A DNA stretch of 64,000 nucleotides from Phoronis australis (taxonomy: Eukaryota; Phoronida; Phoronidae): positions 134,407-198,406 of the forward strand of contig NMRA01000696.1 in assembly GCA_002633005.1 (NCBI GenBank), read 5' to 3'. The notes beneath the pieces were generated by a model. It was not told the origin of the DNA, did not search any database, and worked only from the letters and a program-made list of their open reading frames with translations. This document shows, piece after piece, positions 34,640 through 45,399 of this stretch (position 1 is the first letter of the stretch; each line of letters opens with the position of its first letter). The position numbers and the translations under genes were made by a program.

Positions 34640-35065
34640 CAGGAAAGAAAACATATATGCCAATTTTCACAATCATCCTTAGAGTGGTTTGGTTGACGCC
34701 AAAAAGCAGACTCGAAAACAGTAAAAATGGCCATTAGAAGGAGCAAAATACTGCGAATCCATCTAAAGACGGAAGGATAGTGTCATCTCGCTATAGATGC
34801 CTATCTGCCAAATTTTATGAAAATCGGATGGGCCCTCCGAAAATACTGAGGTTAACGTCAAAAACTAAAATTTCCACTAAGGGGCACTCTGGTAGTAGGA
34901 TAGGACCGAAATTCGTCGTCATCCGTCATAACCACACACACACATCTGCCAATCTCATCAAGATCCAGTGAGAGGTTTAGCTAGTATGAGATACAGGTGT
35001 GGACGCTGGACGCCCAGACAGAGATGACGGCAATATGCACCCACATATAAATATGTGAGCGCATA
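34640..35065. repeat. Dispersed repeat A, copy 2
   Basis: Colinear with 8350-8790 in the same orientation, with roughly one base in five changed. Confidence 0.7.
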
Positions 35066-35844
35066 ATAAGGGATATAAGCTACGTCTTACCGTACCGAAA
35101 AAGGAGGCTTTGAGGCTTTGAGGGAGAAAATCGACGAAGTGGAGGGAAGTTGACAACCGAGGTCGTTCTTTTTGAAATTTGAAACTAAAAAAATGCTTTG
35201 ACATTAACAGAAATTCAAAATCTTTGCGAACAAACCCTAAAAATACATGTCGAACAGGTTGAATTCTTTTTGAAGGTGGCAGAGAACCACTTTGAATGGT
35301 GCAATTTTGTCTGTTTTTTTGCGTTCCAGGTTTCTTTTACGTAAGCTAAACACGGCTAGAAATGGAAGTTTTGACGAAGTAAATGGATTTGTCTTTTAAA
35401 AGCGGTTATGACTTGAAACCCGCGTTCCGTCCATGCAAGAAGCGAACATTTCATTCTGTTCACTTGTTACCATGAAATTTGTTTAAACTTGTAGTTCCTT
35501 GCTCAAATGATAGTGAGTTCACAAAAAGATGACAGGTCGTTATTCCTTGAGACTCGGCGCTTATAATGACACGCCGTGATAAGCTAAATTGTCACAGCCT
35601 GGGGCCGGAGTCTACTCTTTGTCAGTACTCGAAATTATGTTTTACATTTTCCGTATCACGTTAACACGAACTCAACACAATTGTTTTTTATTCAGTGTTC
35701 TCAGTACACTCCTAAATACTGGTTTAAATGGATGACTGTCTTATCCCGACTCGCACTTAATCATCCCAATATTAACGCTATGAGTTTGAGTCTGAAATCG
35801 AAGTTTGGAGTTTTTCCGTAGTCGAGGTTGTAGTGCGAACCCAT

Positions 35845-36053
35845 ACATGCGCGCACCCAGCCTCTGGAGGGGGCTCGAAGTCCTGTGGACCTTTTGGTAA
35901 CAAAAATGCGGGCGGACTAAGACTAAAAAAAAAAAAAAACGGGAGCACCACTGTGAATTGCACGTTTGCGCTTGTTTAGTGAACTTTTTGTCTCTCAGAG
36001 GCGAACCTTTTTGCCCACTTCGCCAAATGAGCACCCCTGGGTGCGTGCATGCT
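35845..36053 (-). mobile_element. TIR element family C, copy 1
   Basis: Ends ACATGCGCGCACCCA and TGGGTGCGTGCATGC are inverted copies. The core, reversed, matches 51009-51246 and 52074-52295, including the phrases for AAAAGGTCC, GTCCACTAAACAAGCGC and a T-rich run before GTCCGC. About 210 bp with no coding capacity, so MITE-like. Confidence 0.7.
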
Positions 36054-36741
36054 ATATAGGGGTCATCAAGTGCAAACGTCAACTAGACAGTCGTCAGCAC
36101 AAACCATAACGTATAACTCGAACAACGAAAAACAGACACTTGTCTTGAGTGCGCATTAAAGTAAAATGGAAAATGTCACACATATTTCTGAGTTCCATTT
36201 CGAGTATAAAGATGAAACCCCGGGCCCAGGTGTCAATCACACAACGATCAGTTCTTTCCAAGCCTAGAAATCACCTCAGGAACAAACTGTGAGCCAGTCA
36301 TAACGGCGAATAGTCTAAATGGATTTTTTTGCTGTGGAAAGCGGGTACGACAAGGTATAGTAGCCGCTTAGTGCAAGCCTAAAGGACCATAGAAAAATGG
36401 ACAGATAAATCAGAATTTTTAGTATTCAAAAGCTATCGCCATCTCGATCCCTACAATATCTCATCAGTTGGCATGTTATCCGGAATCAGTTATAACCACC
36501 AACCTTGATACATATAGCTCTAATCATGCTTTTTTTCAGCTAATTACTATAACGAGTCATGAGCTACGCAGCACTAAAGGAGAATGTCACCCGATTTAAT
36601 TAGTCTTTTTCACCGTCTTGATCCGTCTGTATCCACATCGCCTCTTATACGGTCGACCTTACCTTGCCGAGACGTGTCGCGTTAACCTGTGACGAAAATG
36701 AGAAGCGACGCAGCGACGTCAGTGGTTCGTCTGCAGAGTGA

Positions 36742-36896
36742 ATGTCGCTATATTGCAGTGCATCGGTTCCCGCTTGTCCAAACTATGAAGCTGCGAAGAA
36801 AGCGGGTATATCGTTTTTTCGACTTCCTCGAAAGCCCGAAACGGTTAGGAAGTGGCTCGCAATAGTGAAGAATGAAAGGTACGCTGTTAATAGCAA
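36742..36896 (+). CDS. THAP-domain protein, first exon, transposon-borne
   Basis: ATG at 36742 opens 51 codons plus two bases to a GTATGA donor. The peptide has MSLYCSASVPACPNYEAAKK, then GISFFRLPRKPETVRKWLAI and VKNERYAVNS. This is the first half of a THAP C2CH module: the Cys-x5-Cys pair, the Gly-Ile-Ser-Phe-Phe-Arg-Leu-Pro turn and the Arg-Lys-Trp helix. The later Cys-x2-His pair would be on the next exon, which is absent from the element. THAP modules bind DNA and are found in transposases of the P and Kolobok types. It has a decayed sibling at 11571-11730. Confidence 0.6.
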
Positions 36897-36978
36897 GTAT
36901 GAGGCCGTGAAACATCTCGATCCGTGTCTGTGGATGGCATTTCGTCGACAATGATTTCCCTGACGAATTACGGTTTAC

Positions 36979-37160
36979 CAAAGAACTATCCATACGTTCC
37001 GTTGCCTGTGCATGTTCACGGCGCCTCTCTGGTATTTCTTGATTAGTGTATTCCGGTTCGAACCGGTAGCCTGTGAAACCTATAGTAACGATCCGTCCAG
37101 TGTAGTCTTCGTCGGATGAGCTCTTGACTAAGTCGGGATTGGCGCCGGGCGAGTTGCCGC
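36979..37160 (-). pseudogene. P2X7-like first exon, start codon lost
   Basis: Aligns with the intact exon at 11329-11496, including GYRFEPEYTNQEI and the RRREHAQATERM helix, and ends at GTAAAC. The ATG position reads GCG, and small insertions alter the Asn-Pro-Asp-Leu region and the segment before GFTGY. Remnant of transposon copy 3. Confidence 0.6.
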
Positions 37161-37711
37161 GTAGACGTTTATTATTCTGCGTTCTGTTTGAAAATGAATT
37201 ATTCTCATAACCAATGCTTATATGAAACCGAATCAAAGTTTGTCTCGTTAGATACAATTTGTATTGCCTTGGAGTGTGAGTGCAAATGTTTTAAGAAGCC
37301 AGCAATGAATAAACCACTGCGCCTACCGGCTTTTGATGCCAACAGCAAAAGTAATTGGCCGGGCACCGAGGCCGTGTGCCGGAGCGCATGCTAATTCAGA
37401 GTTCACTGACAGAAAGCTGTTGTGAAACAATTACTCGATTTTATATGCTATGGTCACATGTTAGGGGAATTTTTATTAAGAAATACAAATACTGACCTTT
37501 GCAATGACGGTCTGTGGAAGGGGAACCCTACTTCGCCGGGCGGCCCCCGACAAGTCAGATTTTCAGTTTCGTGGCTAATTCACATAAATAATTACGTGCA
37601 CATTATTTCTTTGGCTCACTATTATAGTCTTTTCGTGACTGGAGGTTTAGTTTCCAACTCAAGCTGGTTTATGTTCGTGCCAGTTCGAACTCAAAAAATC
37701 ACAAGTATTAA

Positions 37712-39085
37712 AGGAGCTTGCCACCCAAAAAACAACCTAATTTGTATCAATTTAGATCGAGTAGTTCTACTCCATAACGACACGTACGGTTGTGTTACCT
37801 CACGGCGGACGGAGGTGTTGAAATTATCCAATGACGTCATCGGTTTCACACGCAGTCTGTTCAGCAGTTCACAACACGTGTTACTGGTGTCAGCTTATCG
37901 CTTGAAGTCATCGTTTAACACCAATAAATCATCAAACTTCGATGTAAAACCCTTAAAAGTACACCGAGTTCTAATAAAAACGTGTTGTTTTATTTCGCTC
38001 TTACGGATTTATTGGTATTTGGACACACCGTAGCCTACAAAGTTCGGCAAGCCAGTAAGGTCCGTAGCAGGAGTTTGGGGTCTGTTCGAAGATAATTTCG
38101 AAGTATTTTCCGTGAGATACAGACAGGAGAACCTAGATATGTGTTGTTTAGACTAATGATTTTTTGAGTTCTAAATACAAAACGCTTGTTATCCTGGCTA
38201 GTGGCTCGGAGCCCGATCAAGCCCGTCGCGGCCGGCCTGCCTGATTGACTTCATTGTTATCCCGGCCAGTGGCTCGGAAACTGATCAGACGTTGCAAACA
38301 TAAACCAACCAAAGTTCAGTGGAAACTAAACTTCGAGTCAAGAAATACTATACTAGTGAGCCAAACTAATGTGCACGTGATTATGTTGGTGAATTATCCA
38401 CGAAACTGCAAATCTACTTACTCGTCGGGTTCCGCTTTGGCCACAGCACCGTCTGGGCAGAAGTTGTACATTGACAATCATTATTTGAGTAATGTAAACG
38501 AAAATAAAGATTCCCCTAACACCTTGCCGTGGGATGGAAATCGAGTTGTTCCACAACAGTTTCTGCCAGCAAACACTAAATTAGCATGAGCTCACACGGC
38601 CTCGGGTGTCCCGTCACTTAGTTTTATTGCACCTAAAGCCGGTAACGCAGTGATTTATTCATTGCTGGCTTCTCAAATCATTTGCACTCACAAATACTCC
38701 AAAGGCATTACAAATTGCATCTAATGCGACAGACTTTGTTTCAGTTGATTAGGGTGAGAAGGCATTTTGAAACACAACGCTCAGTACTAAACGCCAACAT
38801 GGCAACTCGCAATCCCGACTTAGGACGAGCTAGAGTTCATCAGACCCGACTTCGCAGGTGGATCGTTAAGTTTTACAGGCTATCAATTCGAACAGGAATA
38901 CAGTGATGAAGAAATACTAGAGAGGCGCCGTGCACAAACTCACACAACGGAACATGGAGTTATTTGGTAAGCCGGCATTCGTCACTGTCAACGTCTGCAT
39001 GCCACAGACACGGTGATGTTTCACGGCCTCATACTTGCTATTTACAGCGTACATTTCATTTTTCACTACCATGAGCCACTTCACA
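37712..39085 (+). mobile_element. Nested Kolobok-like element inside copy 3, right end missing
   Basis: Begins AGGAGCTTGCCACCC after a TTAA at 37708-37711 and follows the copy 2 left arm, then the P2X7-like exon region. The right terminus is not found before the outer element resumes near 39085. Confidence 0.5.
38799..38966 (+). pseudogene. P2X7-like first exon, frameshifted
   Basis: ATG and MATRNPDL are kept, but an extra base near 38824 shifts the frame and the Ser-Ser-Asp-Glu stretch is altered. The donor GTAAGC at 38967 is intact. Confidence 0.6.
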
Positions 39086-39518
39086 GATCTCCCGTCTGTA
39101 TTTCACGGAAGAATACTTCGTTCGAATTTATCTCCGAACAGACCCCCGCCAAAATCGTGCTACGGACTTTGGTAAATTGGCCTGTGCCGAACTTTTAGTG
39201 TAGGCTACGATGTGTCCAAATACCATGCAGTAAATCCGTGACAGCGAAATAAAACAACAAGTTTTTACAAGAACTCGGTGTATTTTTAAGAGTTTTACAT
39301 CGAATTTTGACTATTAATTGGTGTTAAACGATGAATTCAAGCGATAAGCTGACACCACTAATCCGTGTTGTGAACTGCTGAACAGACTGCGTGTGAAACC
39401 AATTACGTCATTGGATAATTTCAAAACCTCCGTCTGCCGTCAGGTAACGCAACCGAACCTGCCGTTATCGAATAGCCCTACTCGATCTAAGTTGTTTTGG
39501 GGTGGCATTCTCCTCTAA

Positions 39519-40520
39519 AGTAAGTGGGGGGAGGGGACTATAGCCCCCCAGCCCCTATGGTGCGCGCCGCAGAAGCTCATTGCAGCACTGAAATAAGTGA
39601 GGGCTACAGTCCCCCTCAGTCCTATGGTGCGCAGCCCATGCCAGTACAAGTCCCGAAGAAACTTAACTTATTGAGCAGCAGCCAGTTCAGTTGGAGTGAG
39701 GGCATAACCGGTTCTTACCTCAAGAAACAATAGGCGGACTCGACTTCGGTACTGACAATCGAATTAGAATTCATATGATAAAAAACCTAAAAGAATTTCG
39801 GGAGAACACGACACTTGTTGAGGGTGAGGGATGCATTTAGGGAGAAGCACTCTTTAAAAAAGTAACCACATGCAGGGAAGTTTTAACGAAGATTTTGTGT
39901 CTGATTTTGTAGGGATAAACAACTCACTTTGGTACTGATACCACGTTGTCAAAAATGAGTGATAGTTTGTTGCCAAAGTTTTAAAAATATCTACAACTTT
40001 AATAAGATTCTGTAGATTGCTCAGATGGAAAAATATTGTTTTGCAAATTTCGAATCCACAAAGTGAACCTCTTCGTGGGTAATTTTTTCAGCAAAGGCAC
40101 CTTTCGTGAGGAAACTTTATTGGTCAGGGTAGACACTCTTCCAAGCGGCAAGTCCTGTATACCTACCTCTTCCACGAGAGTACCCTTGGGGGAAATATTT
40201 GAACTGGGGAACGGCTTAAAAGGTGATTTTTGGGATTGGAACGAACTGGCGGCACTCCATTTATTAAACCAGTCACAACAAGTTGGCTTGTGACGTCTCA
40301 GACGACTAACCCTTTGAGCATTGCGATGAACACCAAAAAGGAACTAAACAGATTTTTATAAGCCCAAAAACCATTTAATATCATTTGCCTATGTGGTGAC
40401 TGGAGGTTAACACAACATGCTTCTGACCACAACTACACAGAATGTGGTCTCTTCACTCGTGTTCAGAAGAGTGCTTTAATTCACTACCACTCCCACGTGA
40501 ACATCGCAATACCCAGTGCA
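39519..40520. other. Gene-free stretch
   Basis: A short repeated phrase, CCCCTATGGTGCGC and TCCTATGGTGCGC, occurs at about 39555 and 39620. Nothing else was recognised. Confidence 0.45.
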
Positions 40521-40521
40521 T

Positions 40522-40527
40522 TTTAAT
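40522..40527 (-). terminator. Possible polyadenylation signal of the CLCC1-like gene
   Basis: ATTAAA, the common variant hexamer, lies about 147 bases after the stop codon on minus. No AATAAA is nearby. Confidence 0.35.
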
Positions 40528-40673
40528 CCAAACTATTCACCAATCAGATGATGAATGATGAGACAAATAGTTCTCAAAACAAAGTTTCATTCAACGGTTT
40601 TGCAAGCTGTGCACCATTAGGACTGTCCACCACCCAGCAGCTGGATCAATGTTGCTCAGACTTAACAGATGAG

Positions 40674-41102
40674 CTAAGGTTCTGGCGAGTACAACATATT
40701 TTCAGGTGACTTCCTGCTGGATCTTGGAGTTCTTGACGGCTCAATATGAACGAACAATGGAACAGATATCTTGTAGCGACAAAACATGATAGCTAGCACA
40801 AGAACAATTACAGTCAGAATCACCATGACAACTGGCTGCCATATGGTTGGAATGTTTATAAACATAAGTTGCAAACTGTTTCCTATTGTGTGACACAGTA
40901 TCTCTATTGGTCGGGATATGCAGCGACTGAAGGCGGAGGTGATCACCATCAAAGGCGTCACCTCCCACAGAGGGTCAATCACCAGTGCCCTATGGTAGCG
41001 TTCACAGCCCCCACTGGAGTCCCATGACAGTTGCCACTTGAGCCAGGCCTTGACAGAATCCCAGACAGTCAGTTCTCGAGGATAGCACTCAGCAGGTATA
41101 CC
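40674..41102 (-). CDS. CLCC1-like gene, terminal exon
   Basis: Starts GIPAECYPREL after TTTCAG in phase 0 and ends YSPEP then TAG. It holds the conserved cysteine core and the last transmembrane helix. Confidence 0.75.
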   Translation of the reverse strand, partial: GIPAECYPRELTVWDSVKAWLKWQLSWDSSGGCERYHRALVIDPLWEVTPLMVITSAFSRCISRPIEILCHTIGNSLQLMFINIPTIWQPVVMVILTVIVLVLAIMFCRYKISVPLFVHIEPSRTPRSSRKSPENMLYSPEP

Positions 41103-43680
41103 CTGAAATAGAAATTGCACGATCACTATCAATACAGTAAAAATCAACAAATTCCTTGGGTATCAAAAAGAAGTTATTGCCAACTAAAACTGACATGAGA
41201 GACTAGCAGTCACTTCACTTCAAGGAATGAAACATTTCTTTATTGCGAAGAGTTAAATGTTTGACACAGAAATGAGAAACAGGGTTACTACAAAGTGTCT
41301 CCAAAGAAATGTGAAATTAAGAAATTAAATTTACTGTCCGATACTTTTCATACACTGATCAAAACATCTTCAGGCATTCACTTTTGACTTTAGCAATATT
41401 ACTGCAATCAGTGAAATTACTGTGCATTTTTCTCAATTCAGAATAAATAAAGACCATCTCTTCCTCACAGACTATGCACGAGTCACACACTCTAAGTCTA
41501 TCAAGAAGTGCCAAGGATACTATGCACCAGTCACACACTCTAAGTCTATCAAGAAGTGCCAAGGATACTATGCACAAGTCACACACTCTAAGAAGTCTAT
41601 CAAGAAGTGCCAAGGATACTATGCACGAGTCACACACTCTAAGTCTATCAAGAAGTGCCAAGGATACTATGCACGAGTCACACACTCTAAGTCTATCAAG
41701 AAGTNGAAATTGCACGATCACTATCAATACAGTAAAAATCAACAAATTCCTTGGGTATCAAAAAGAAGTTATTGCCAACTAAAACTGATATGAGAGACTA
41801 GCAGTCACTTCACTTCAAAGAATGAAACATTTCTTTACTGCTAAGAGTTAACTGTTTGACACAGAAATGAGAAACAGGGTTACTACAAAGTGTCTCCAAA
41901 GAAATGTGAAATTAAGTAATTAAATTTACTGTCCGATACTTTTCATACACTGATTGAAACATCTTCAGGGATTCACTCTTGACTTTAGCAATAGTACTGC
42001 AATCAGTGAAATTACTGTGCATTTTTCTCAATTCAGAATAAATATAGACCATCTCTTCCTCACAGACTATGCACAAGTCACACACTCTAAGAAGTTTATC
42101 AAGAAGTGCCAAGGATACTATGCACGAGTCACACACTCTAAGTCTATCAAGAAGTGCCAAGGATACTATGCACAAGTCACACACTCTAAGTCTATCAAGA
42201 AGTGCCAAGGATACTAATGCATAATCTTAGTAAGTGTCAACTTACTGCTTCCACTATAGACATCTTCTTTGCTACTTCTTGTTGATACATTCTCACAAAC
42301 TCCCATGGAATGCTGATTAAAGCACAGATTACAAGAATGTACATGAAATAGCTTCGCCAATAATATAGAACTCTAGAATGTTCAGATGAACTTTTCTCAG
42401 AATAATGTTCTTTTGAGGTTCCATGTTGGCTTTTTGTCCAAGAACCTCTGAAGTACATACAGGACAAAATAAGAACAGAACAAACTACAAGTAGCACAAC
42501 TAAATAAGAAGATTGTGTCATCAGTCCGAGATATTCCTCTATAGTTGCGAACACTGTATTGTTGATTTCTTCCCAATTAAGCCATATCTGTAGAGAGATG
42601 AAGAAAAGCACAGCGAGAAAACACAAGGAAACAAAAGTTATGTTGAAAATGTTCCAATCAACATCTTTTGTGTCAAGAGATTTTTTCTGTTTCTGTTTGT
42701 GTCTATTGTTTATTTGTCTTTTACATGTCACTTGTCTGTAGACACACCAAATTGTTGCCATGACAATCAATGCTAGAGGAGTGATGCACAACAACTGTAG
42801 AGTTACAAATGTTGCCTCTTCACTCATGACCTTGGCCAAGACTGAGTGTACAACAGACTCCATAGTCATTCCAAACCAATGAGACAACTTGTAAATCTGA
42901 GATTCCTCCTCCCGCCTTTCATCAATGAGTAAAGAACTAAACAGACTGTCATACCATGATTGCTTTTCTTTGCGACGTCCTCTGCATACCACTACAAAAC
43001 ACATTATACAATAGTGGAATGAATGTTCATAGCTGGCGCCGTTACATAGTATTAAATAATCAGGGCCTCCCCTCAAGTGGCAGCCACCAGGTGGTGTTGG
43101 ACGACCACCAGGCACTGCCCACAGATGACAATGTGACACAAAGAACCTCGTCTGTGCCCAAGATGGGCCCAAAAGCCAGGCTTTCAAATATAACCAGGCT
43201 GTCGATAAGTAACAATGATCATTTCAACATTATAATAATTATAACATATTTTACATAATTTCTCTATGATGATATTCATATTTTCTGTGGTTGTGCTATG
43301 GAATACTTTATTAATCAAACCATACTCATAATACCACAGAATAGGTAATAATAAAATTGCTGATTCGTGATGAAAAAAATGAAAAATTACATTTAGTTTT
43401 AAATGAATAGTGAGACATATAGCCTTTTCAAGCAGTGGAAGATGATGCATGAAGACTGATGTATTAAGCAAACACTAGACCACCAAACACTTTACTTACT
43501 ACACTGAGCATCTGAAATGTTATGAAAGATTGAAATTACCTAAAAAATAAAGTCCAACACCAAACAAAATCAGAGTAGCACATATCAGGTAAAAAGCTTT
43601 GGTAAGAATAAAAAATGACCCTGGCTCGCTGCATTGTTTGTTTTTCCTTTTCGATTTCTTCTCTGTATTTGAGTCACCAC
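40674..43680 (-). CDS. CLCC1-like (chloride channel CLIC-like) multi-pass membrane protein, 3' part
   Basis: Exons on minus: 43680-43540, 42991-42246 and 41102-40674. Junction phases agree and give 437 aa plus stop; the 5' end was not found. The last exon has CYPRELTVWDSVKAWLKW, then GGCERYHRALVIDPLWEVTP and SRPIEI, followed by a hydrophobic helix. This follows the CLCC1 core pattern, including two spaced cysteines and the Cys-x2-Tyr-x3-Leu-x-Val/Ile-x-Pro-x-Trp motif. Six hydrophobic helices are visible (starts near FFILTKAF, FVTLQLLC, IFNITFVS, SYLVVLLV, SYFMYILV, IWQPVVMV), more than human CLCC1. CLCC1 is an endoplasmic-reticulum and nuclear-envelope protein. N-terminal similarity is weak, so this may be a divergent paralogue. 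The sequence ends in a short basic Ser-Arg tail. Confidence 0.7.
41109..41495. repeat. Intronic block duplicated at 41706-42095, copy 1
   Basis: Starts GAAATTGCACGATCACTATC. It matches the second copy at about 97 percent by eye over nearly 390 bases and includes the start of the minisatellite. Confidence 0.9.
41474..41704. repeat. Minisatellite, 48-bp unit, about five copies
   Basis: Unit CACGAGTCACACACTCTAAG, then TCTATCAAGAAGTGCCAAGG, then ATACTATG. It ends at the single N at 41705. Confidence 0.93.
41705..41705. other. Single N, probable assembly join
   Basis: The N lies in the middle of a repeat unit and is followed at once by the second copy of the 390-base intronic block. Confidence 0.8.
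41706..42095. repeat. Intronic block duplicated from 41109-41495, copy 2
   Basis: Near-identical to copy 1 with a few per cent substitutions, such as TGATTGAAACATC against TGATCAAAACATC. Confidence 0.9.
42063..42215. repeat. Minisatellite, 48-bp unit, about three copies, near the CLCC1-like donor
   Basis: Same unit as 41474-41704 with fewer copies. On minus it begins about 30 bases after the GTAAGT donor at 42245. Confidence 0.93.
42246..42991 (-). CDS. CLCC1-like gene, penultimate exon
   Basis: 746 bases, unusually long for this window. It starts VVCRGRRKEKQSWYDS and ends VAKKMSIVEA before GTAAGT. It carries four hydrophobic helices split by charged loops, including a Lys-rich KRQINNRHKQKQKKS loop. 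Confidence 0.75.
43540..43680 (-). CDS. CLCC1-like gene, upstream exon with one membrane helix
   Basis: After CCTTCCAG it encodes GDSNTEKKSKRKNKQCSEPG, then FFILTKAFYLICATLILFGV and GLYFL. It ends in phase 1 at GTAATT, which fits the next exon. The preceding exon was not identified. Confidence 0.6.
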
Positions 43681-43809
43681 CTGGAAGGATAAGAAGATTT
43701 TGTATCACGGCCTAATAAAAATGCCAGGTCACCACCCATACTTCTGTGTATGCAGTCAAAATACTACAGTAACTGTGAGTAAACATTAGAATCGTACGTC
43801 AAAAATTGG

Positions 43810-43890
43810 AAGGGCCTGATCATAGACATCTTAATACATATGTGATGTCTATGGGCCTGATTACATATGTGATGTCTATGGGCCTGATTA
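43810..43890. repeat. Short tandem repeat, 27-bp unit
   Basis: ACATATGTGATGTCTATGGG plus CCTGATT occurs twice, with a third partial copy. Confidence 0.8.
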
Positions 43891-44504
43891 TGAGTTGTGC
43901 ACAGGTAACATGACCTGATTGTCTGCTTCTGCCTTGGGAGGTGAGCCTACCCATTTGGCAGGTCACGTATGGCAAATTGACATTATGCTAAGGGTCAAGT
44001 CATATAATAACAATAATAATAACAACAATAATATAATGTACAGTGAATGATCATTTGGCACCGATAGTAATTCTTGAATTTGTGACAGCCAAATATCGCT
44101 TATTGTACATTGGCTAGCCTTGAGCAAAATAAATAAAATCTCTCTGTCCATAATGACCAACCTAGTGACTGTAGACACATAATGTGACCTGTATTTACAG
44201 GAACCGGATAACACATAGAACACAATTTGGTATATATTTTGCAAAGCAAAGTCTTCCCTGTTAGCTTTATAAGTTGCAATGCACAATGAATGATACATAC
44301 ATGCATTTCACTACAATATGGATTGATTTGAGAAGTCTCTTCACAACAATTTACACATGGGAGATAACTTGTTCTGCAGGGGAGATTATTTAAGGTTTTA
44401 GCAACTAGTGTAAATCAAATCAGCAACCTGCGTGTCGTTTTTGGTCAAATGCAAGTTGCTTTCAATGTAGCACGGTATCTGACGCAGTAAATCAACCCAC
44501 AGGC

Positions 44505-44770
44505 CCTCCATACGCCAAAAGCTGTTTGGCGAATTATGCCACACACTAATTAAGCCATCAAAATCATGTTGCAACTGAACGAAGGACTGCTCCAAAATAG
44601 TTTGATTTCAGGAGCACTTTGTTTGAGCTGGGAAGAGTTAAAAACATCAACGACCTCCGAAGGTGTCTTTTCGTGGGCAAAAAGGTACCTATAGCAACAA
44701 AATTTTGATAGTATAATCGGTGTGTGTTGGTATAATTCACTAAAAAGCTTCGGGCATATGGAGGGCCACT
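44505..44770. mobile_element. Foldback element family D, copy 1
   Basis: The ends CCCTCCATACGCCAAAAGCT and its inverse near 44745-44770 form long imperfect arms. The inner arms share GGCGAATTATGCC, AAGCCATCAAAAT and CGACCTCCGAAGGTGTC with copy 2. About 265 bp. Confidence 0.65.
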
Positions 44771-44821
44771 GTCTCTACTGTGGTGCTAAGTGAGAAGATG
44801 GGCCCAGGCCAGTGCAGCAGT

Positions 44822-45396
44822 AGACAGTGACCACCACCTCTAGCTGGCTCAGTCGAGACTGTATAGCTCCTATAGGAGCATGAAAGCATTTCAGTGAATT
44901 ATGCCTCACACTGACTAAAATATGAAAGCCACGTTGTTATAAATACCTTTTGCGCATAGAGGGATACCTTAGGAGGCCGTTGATGTTTTAATTCCTTCCA
45001 ACTCAAACAAATATTCCCGTTTCCAAACTTTTTCTTCCAGCAGTCCTTCGTTCAGTGCCCAAAATCAGTAATTGGCCTGCGAAGCAGGTGGTATGATGTC
45101 ATATCCCTTGGCATGTGCAGTTAAAAATGGCCAGTCACCGATTTTGGGAACTGAACGAGGGACTGCTCGGAGAAAAAGTCAGATAACGGAAGTATTTTTT
45201 TGTTCGAGTTGGAAGGAATTAAAGACATCGACGACCTCCTAATGTGTCCCTCTATGTTCAAAAGGTTTTTAGAATAATGTCACTTTGATGTTTTAGTCAG
45301 TGTGCGGCATAATTCGCCGAAAAGTTTTAGCGTATGAAGCCCCTATAGGAACTACACCGTCTCGACTGAGCCAGTTAGAGACGGTGGTCACTGTCT
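44822..45396. mobile_element. Foldback element family D, copy 2
   Basis: Left arm 44822-45066 and right arm about 45137-45396 are inverted copies. Outer ends are AGACAGTGACCACC and GGTGGTCACTGTCT; inner parts include GAATTATGCC and the AACGAGGGACTGCT / AGCAGTCCTTCGTT pair. The middle of about 70 bases is unpaired. Confidence 0.7.
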
Positions 45397-45399
45397 AGT

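Larger units (their letters stand above)
36578..39514 (-). mobile_element. Kolobok-like transposon, copy 3, reverse orientation, apparently interrupted by a nested copy
   Basis: The outer ends are AGGAGAATGTCACCC at 36578 and the inverse GGTGGCATTCTCCT ending 39514. Both are flanked by CTAA (36574-36577 and 39515-39518), a mutated TTAA that is identical on both sides. From the left come a THAP exon on plus and a P2X7-like exon on minus, the order of copy 2 reversed. At 37708 a second left end with its own TTAA begins. The outer left arm resumes at about 39085 and runs to 39514. This fits insertion of a related element into the outer one. Confidence 0.6.

Noticed and set aside
37422-38033. 203-codon open frame, the longest on plus
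   Set aside because: It crosses the junction of two nested transposon copies and reads non-coding arm sequence.
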